Source of the DNA: Oenanthe sinensis | Taxonomy: Eukaryota > Streptophyta > Magnoliopsida > Apiales > Apiaceae | Length of the DNA: 64,000 nucleotides | Reading direction: 5' to 3' | Assembly (NCBI GenBank): GCA_028671895.1 | Contig: JAPMAC010000197.1 | Location: 5,337,001 to 5,401,000 of the forward strand | Shown: positions 59,619-64,000 of the stretch, piece by piece | Numbering within the stretch: the first letter of the stretch is position 1 | Layout: each line of letters opens with the position of its first letter | The notes under the pieces: model-generated | What the model was told of the DNA's origin: nothing | Databases searched by the model: none | Seen by the model: only the letters and a program-made list of their open reading frames with translations | Program-made: the position numbers and the translations under genes

Positions 59619-61109
59619 TGTTGGGTCCCGGAGATCGTAGAGGGGGGGGGGGTGAATACGATTCCCAATTGAAATTATGACTTTTAATTATTTTTAGGAC
59701 AATTAAAAATTTACTTTGGTTCAAACCCGGTTACTGTTCATTGTCTTCTTGAAGCTCGAAAATTCCATTAAAAATAACCAAGACCAAGAACAGAAAAACA
59801 TCCAAAACACAACAAGATTCAAGAATATGTCTTTATATTCATTGAAGTGGGGTAAATGCTACAAACAAGTTCAAGAACATAAGCTCAAGAACACAACGAA
59901 GAAATGATTTTTGGATCCTCTAAACATATACAAGTTTTAGATCTAGGAGACAAAAGTCAACCCTATCTTCTAAACAAGATTTAACAAGTGTTTACAATAG
60001 AAAGATAGAGGAGTGGTGTAGATAAAGAAAATCATGGCCCCAAAATATTCAAGATCTAGTTTGGCCATACGGGAGAGAATAATAATTTTTTTCTCTCTCT
60101 CTCCCCTTTTCCAATTCTACATCCGGATGCACACACACCCACCCTTTTTATGGAGACTTGACTTTCTTCTTTTATTATAGAAAAAGGTGTTGCTTTTTTC
60201 TTTTTGCTTTTTTCTTTTTGTTATTCCACCTTTTACTCTTGTCCACTCAAATCTTATCTTCAAAGTCATGTGTCAAGCATGCCTTTGGAAATATTTAATA
60301 CAAAAATAATATTTAAATAAATATATATAATATAAATAAAGAATGTATTTATTTATAAAATATATAAATAAATAAATAAATACTTTATTTAATTAAATTA
60401 AATATTTCCATTCCACTATTCAATTTGTGTAGACTTCCTTATCCAAATACTTGGCCCCGTATACGTAACTCCACCACGTCCAAGTATTTGGCCTTCTAAT
60501 CTGTGAAGCTTTAGTAAGATCCAATCAGGTTGTGCCGTCTGTCCCTTATCCATTAGGCTGGCATTTCTCCAACACTGATTTACCACCTTTGTTGACCCTC
60601 CACATGACTCAAGAAAACCAACAACTTTAGAATGATCAAAACCATAATAACCGATGAGAGCTTGCCTCCAATGTCCTGACACTTTATGCAACAGTCTGGT
60701 TCATAAGTGACTAGTCTTGATAGGGGCTCTTGGTTCCGAACATGATTCCACATTCTTCTTTGAAAACCTTACTTGTAGCTTCGATTGTAATGCACTAAAA
60801 TCTTCATAGACTAAGACAATCTTCTGTAGCTTCTACATCCTTGAATAGATGTCAATATCTTTTATTCTTCACTAAGGCCTGAACATGTTAATGAACTTCT
60901 TCCAGTGAGCTTTAAGTCTGTAGATGATCCTTTGATACTTTGTCTTAACTGAACTCTGTGATCCAAGATTTCTGTGCACCTGCATATTATTACATGTCTT
61001 GTTCTATTGTTGAGTTATCATCAACCATCACATAGAGATTACATTCAGCATTTTTAGTACACATGAAAGTGCAGTGAGTTACTTCTCTTCACTCCTATCT
61101 CCCCTTTCA
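59619..61109 (-). repeat. Element C 5' LTR (1491 bp)
   Basis: On the minus strand it starts TGAAAGGGG (61109) and ends GGGACCCAACA (59619). It has a C-run box (11 C on the minus strand, 59642-59652) near its end, as in A and B. Its upstream 551 bp matches the remnant at 41868-42418, and the site equivalent to A's insertion (TGGCA, 60559-60563) is uninterrupted here. Confidence 0.85.
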
Positions 61110-61111
61110 AT

Positions 61112-61492
61112 TGCTATGATCAGTCTCATTCTATTGTTGGAATAGTGCATCAACATTTTGTTCTTTAAAATTGGCAAAATGTGATGCACCATAATTAAAT
61201 GAGCTGTGTTCCACATTATCTATCCCTATAGTGTAAGTGTGGGCTCAGGTTGAGTGTGCTCAACCTGTTATGCTGACTCTGTACAAGGTGCCATGGAAGA
61301 CTGGCCAATTTCAATAGATGCCTTCTGTTGAGAGGAGACATCTAGAGATGTGTATTGATCCCTTTTAAGAGATATTTCCTTTTGAGAGGACACACCCTGG
61401 CTAACAGAGGTTGATGCCCTTGCCTTCTTTCTCCTAGGTTCACCAAGGCCCTCTGTGTAGTCTATGATCAGACTACCTGCCTTATTTGCTGC
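61112..61492 (-). pseudogene. Possible envelope-like ORF fragment of a further element
   Basis: On the minus strand, about 76 codons are open from 61492, reading a Lys/Arg-rich stretch (GEPRRKKARAS) followed by Ser/Gln-rich sequence, then stops. Composition and layout resemble the region after the conserved part of the envelope-like ORFs in A and B (KKRKSN, KRRKLIQ). It would be the sequence into which C and the right-hand LTR inserted. Weak evidence. Confidence 0.33.
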
Positions 61493-63048
61493 TGTTGGTG
61501 TAGGTGCCCTAGAGGCAATACAATGTTTATTTTGATAAACCTTTATGTCAATTGATTATTCAATAAACATATTTATTATGACTTTAATTACTGTGATATA
61601 TTTGTTAGCATAATAAATGTCCTTAGAATCATGATACACATTGTATAGTTTAGTACATGACTTGAACTTGAGATTATATAATAGATCATATTCTTAAATG
61701 TCCCTAGTCGAGTATTATTATTATAGGACAATAATAATACATAAATAGACTAGTATGTTGTTTGACAGATAACCACATCTCATTGGTTATAAGTATGGGG
61801 ATACTAAAGTCAACACATAGGTACATGCAGGAGTACATGGTACTGGACAGACCCACAGTGAGATTCTTCATGTTTAATAAAGTCATAAGAAAGACTCACA
61901 GTGATAATGGTGTAATGATCCTTTGACTTGAGATCATTATATTTCTATACGAGGATTAATATACTTTGACTACATTAAAAGTTACCTTTGACCGGGTGAT
62001 GATAAAAGTGGACATCGGGTATATCATGAGTCGTATGAGAAATATGAATGATAGATAAAGGATTTAACCCTCCTATAATTAGGAGAGATATTATTGGCCT
62101 CTTGATTGAGTGAGACTATAAAATGCATGGCCGTGCCCAAATAATGATTTGTTTTCATAGTCTACTCATGGATCAAGTAAACCCGGATTAAATGTTGAAG
62201 AGGATGACTAAATACATGCCTCGAGTTTAATCTATAATATATATGGTTAAAGGGATTATATTACACTGAAACATTAATCACGAAAGGTTTTATCGAATCA
62301 CGATTTAATTATTATTTAATTGGGTAGCAATGATGTATTACTAGATACCGCTCATTGTTTATAATTTTATTGGAGAATAAAATTATTGCTAATTAAATAA
62401 TAGCCTATAGGGTCACACACATAGAGTACTTAAAGGAATAATTAATTTAAATTATAGATTTAAATTAATTGATGATTATTTGAATTTTATTATATTAATT
62501 AAGTGAGACTTAATTAATTGAAATAATATAAATTCGAATTTGAATTCTGCCATTAATAATTAAGTGTGACTTAGTTATTAATTAAATAATAAAATTCGGT
62601 TTTATTATTTAATCCTAAACCTACATGGGTTAGGCTTTGCTGTTATGGGTTGCTATTATGGGCCTATTAACCAACCATTATAAATAGATAATGTAGGGTT
62701 AATAAGGATTACGTTTTTTAAGAAGAAAAAACGAAACCCTAGCAGCAGCAAAGGCAGAGAGAAAAGGCAGAGGCATAATTCGAAATCATCAAAGGAGGCT
62801 AGTACATCCATTCCGTAATCAAGATCGTGAGACGTTCTTGAAGGTGCTCGTGTGGATACCATAGAGGTGCTTTCGAGAGGAAGACACAAGTCGTGAAAGC
62901 TAGGATCTCCGTTGAGTTCGTGTAAGTCAAGACCAGACAAAGGTATGATTCCGTTTCACAATAATCAGTCCATGATTATACATGATCCTGCGTTAGGGTT
63001 CCGAAATTTTGTTATATTTACGTTTAATCCGCTGCGTTTTATGCCTCT
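61493..63048 (+). repeat. Copia-type LTR, plus copy (3' end truncated)
   Basis: Starts TGTTGGTGTAGGTGCCCTAG with the GCCCTAGAGGCAAT motif I associate with Angela/BARE-like copia LTRs. TATA box TATAAATA at 62679-62686. It breaks off after TTTTATGCCTC, about 11 bp short of the end present in the opposite copy (GGAACCCAACA). No primer site or interior follows; the opposite copy begins at once. Confidence 0.75.
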
Positions 63049-64000
63049 TGTTGGGTTCCGAGGCATAAAACGCAGCGGATTAAACGTAAATATAACGAAA
63101 AATTTCGGAACCCTAACGCATGATCATGTATAAGATTGACAGATTATGGTGAAACGGAATCATACCTATGTTTGGTCTTGACTTACACGAACTCAACGGA
63201 GATCCTAGCTTTCATGACTTGTGTCTTCTTCTCGAAAGCACCTCTATGGTATCCACACGAGCACCTTCAAGAACGTCTCACGATCTTGATTACGGAATGG
63301 ATGTACTAGCCTCTTTTGATGATTTCGAATTCTGCCTCTGCCTTTTCTCTCTGCCTTTTCTGCTGCTAGGGTTCGTTTTTTCTTAAAAACTTAATCCTTA
63401 TTAACCCTACATTATCTATTTATAATGGTTGGTTAATAGGCCCATAATAGCAACCCATAACAGCAAAGCCTAATCCATGTAGGTTTAGGATTAAATAATA
63501 AAACCGAATTTTATTATTTAATTAATAACTAAGTCACACTTAATTATTAATGGCAGAATTCAAATTCGAATTTATGTTATTTCAATTAATTAAGTCTCAC
63601 TTAATTAATATAATAAAATTCAAATAATCATCAATTAATTTAAATCTATAATTTAAATTAATTATTCCTTTAAGTACTCTATGTGTGTGACCCTATAGGC
63701 TATTATTTAATTAGCAATAATTTTATTCTCCAATAAAATTATAAACAATGAGCGGTATCTAGTAATACATCATTGCTACCCAATTAAATAATAATTAAAT
63801 CGTGATTCGATAAAACCTTTCGTGATTAATGTTTCAGTGTAATATAATCACTTTAACCATATATATTATAGATTAAACTCGAGGCATGTATTTAGTCAAC
63901 CTCTTCAACATTTAATCCGGGTTTACTTGATCCATGAGTAGACTATGAAAACAAATCATTATTTGAGCACGGCCATGCATTTTATAGTCTCACTCAATCA
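63049..64000 (-). repeat. Copia-type LTR, minus copy (runs off window)
   Basis: Inverted copy of the preceding LTR, with its 3' terminus at 63049 (TGTTGGGTTCC on the plus strand). It aligns with the left copy back to about 62104 when the window ends. The copies differ by scattered substitutions and small indels, so this is not a perfect palindrome of the kind assembly artefacts produce. Confidence 0.85.

Larger units (their letters stand above)
41868..61109 (-). mobile_element. Element C: minus-strand Sirevirus-like element without gag/pol
   Basis: Reconstructed from its ends. The 5' LTR is at 59619-61109 on the minus strand, with the initiator-Met PBS beside it. A PPT at 42419-42432 abuts a 551-bp 3' LTR remnant (41868-42418), which aligns gaplessly with 60559-61109. 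Removing element B leaves about 9.8 kb of interior with no recognisable gag, integrase or RT, so C resembles a large non-autonomous LTR derivative. Its 3' LTR is interrupted by element A, and the remaining roughly 940 bp of that LTR are not found to the left of A. An alternative is two unrelated C-family fragments flanking other repeats, but matching orientation and PPT/PBS polarity favour one element. Confidence 0.72.

Noticed and set aside
59642..59652. Run of 11 G as a G-quadruplex or assembly error
   Set aside because: It is the complement of the C-run box found near the LTR end in A and B, so it is a shared family feature; its exact length may still be unreliable.
60416..60691. 91-codon minus-strand ORF
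   Set aside because: It lies within the LTR of element C, and the matching part of the other LTR copy does not preserve a clear coding pattern; treated as chance.

Overview
This window is nuclear DNA of a flowering plant, most likely a eudicot. The evidence is an intron-dense gene with GT-AG introns and AT-rich intron sequence, followed by nested Ty1/copia LTR retrotransposons with the initiator-Met tRNA primer site typical of plants. I cannot name the species.

Positions 1-28873 (+) hold most of one giant gene, Midasin (MDN1/REA1), the dynein-like AAA+ ATPase that strips assembly factors from pre-60S ribosomes. The window cuts in just before the third AAA module, so the N-terminal domain, AAA1 and AAA2 lie upstream. 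I could place 61 exons with compatible phases. They add up to an uninterrupted frame of 4458 codons plus stop, covering AAA3-AAA6, the long linker, the Asp/Glu-rich arm and the C-terminal MIDAS (VWA) domain. The gene looks intact. Its final intron has a GC donor, AAA6 has a Lys at the Walker B acidic position, and one large intron carries a hAT-type MITE.

From about 29.4 kb to the end the window is nested transposable elements. Element C (minus strand) is the host element. Its 5' LTR is at 59619-61109, its primer site is at 59603-59616, its polypurine tract (PPT) is at 42419-42432, and a remnant of its 3' LTR is at 41868-42418. It has no recognisable gag or pol. Element A (plus strand, about 30.0-41.9 kb) sits in C's 3' LTR. 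It keeps gag, integrase, reverse transcriptase, RNase H and a long envelope-like ORF, all broken by stops and frameshifts. It has no visible protease, and its 5' end is scrambled by an interleaved recent duplication. Element B (plus strand, 48250-55599, 5-bp target duplication) sits inside C. It has lost gag, protease and most of integrase, and a deletion fuses its reverse transcriptase in frame to the envelope-like ORF. A, B and C share the same PPT, the same primer site and a C-run box near the LTR end, as expected for one Sirevirus-like lineage.

The most unusual signal is that each of these three elements has its own short, palindromic or near-palindromic word, multiplied many times: AGAGTCT in A, ATCAATTGAT in B and TCTCGAACAT/TCGAATATTCGA in C. 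In A and B the word is spread through LTRs and also through coding linkers. In A the word is continuous with the primer-binding site.

The right end (61493-64000) holds two copies of a different copia-type LTR, joined tail to tail as a long, imperfect inverted repeat that runs off the window. Between it and C is a fragment that may be another envelope-like ORF.
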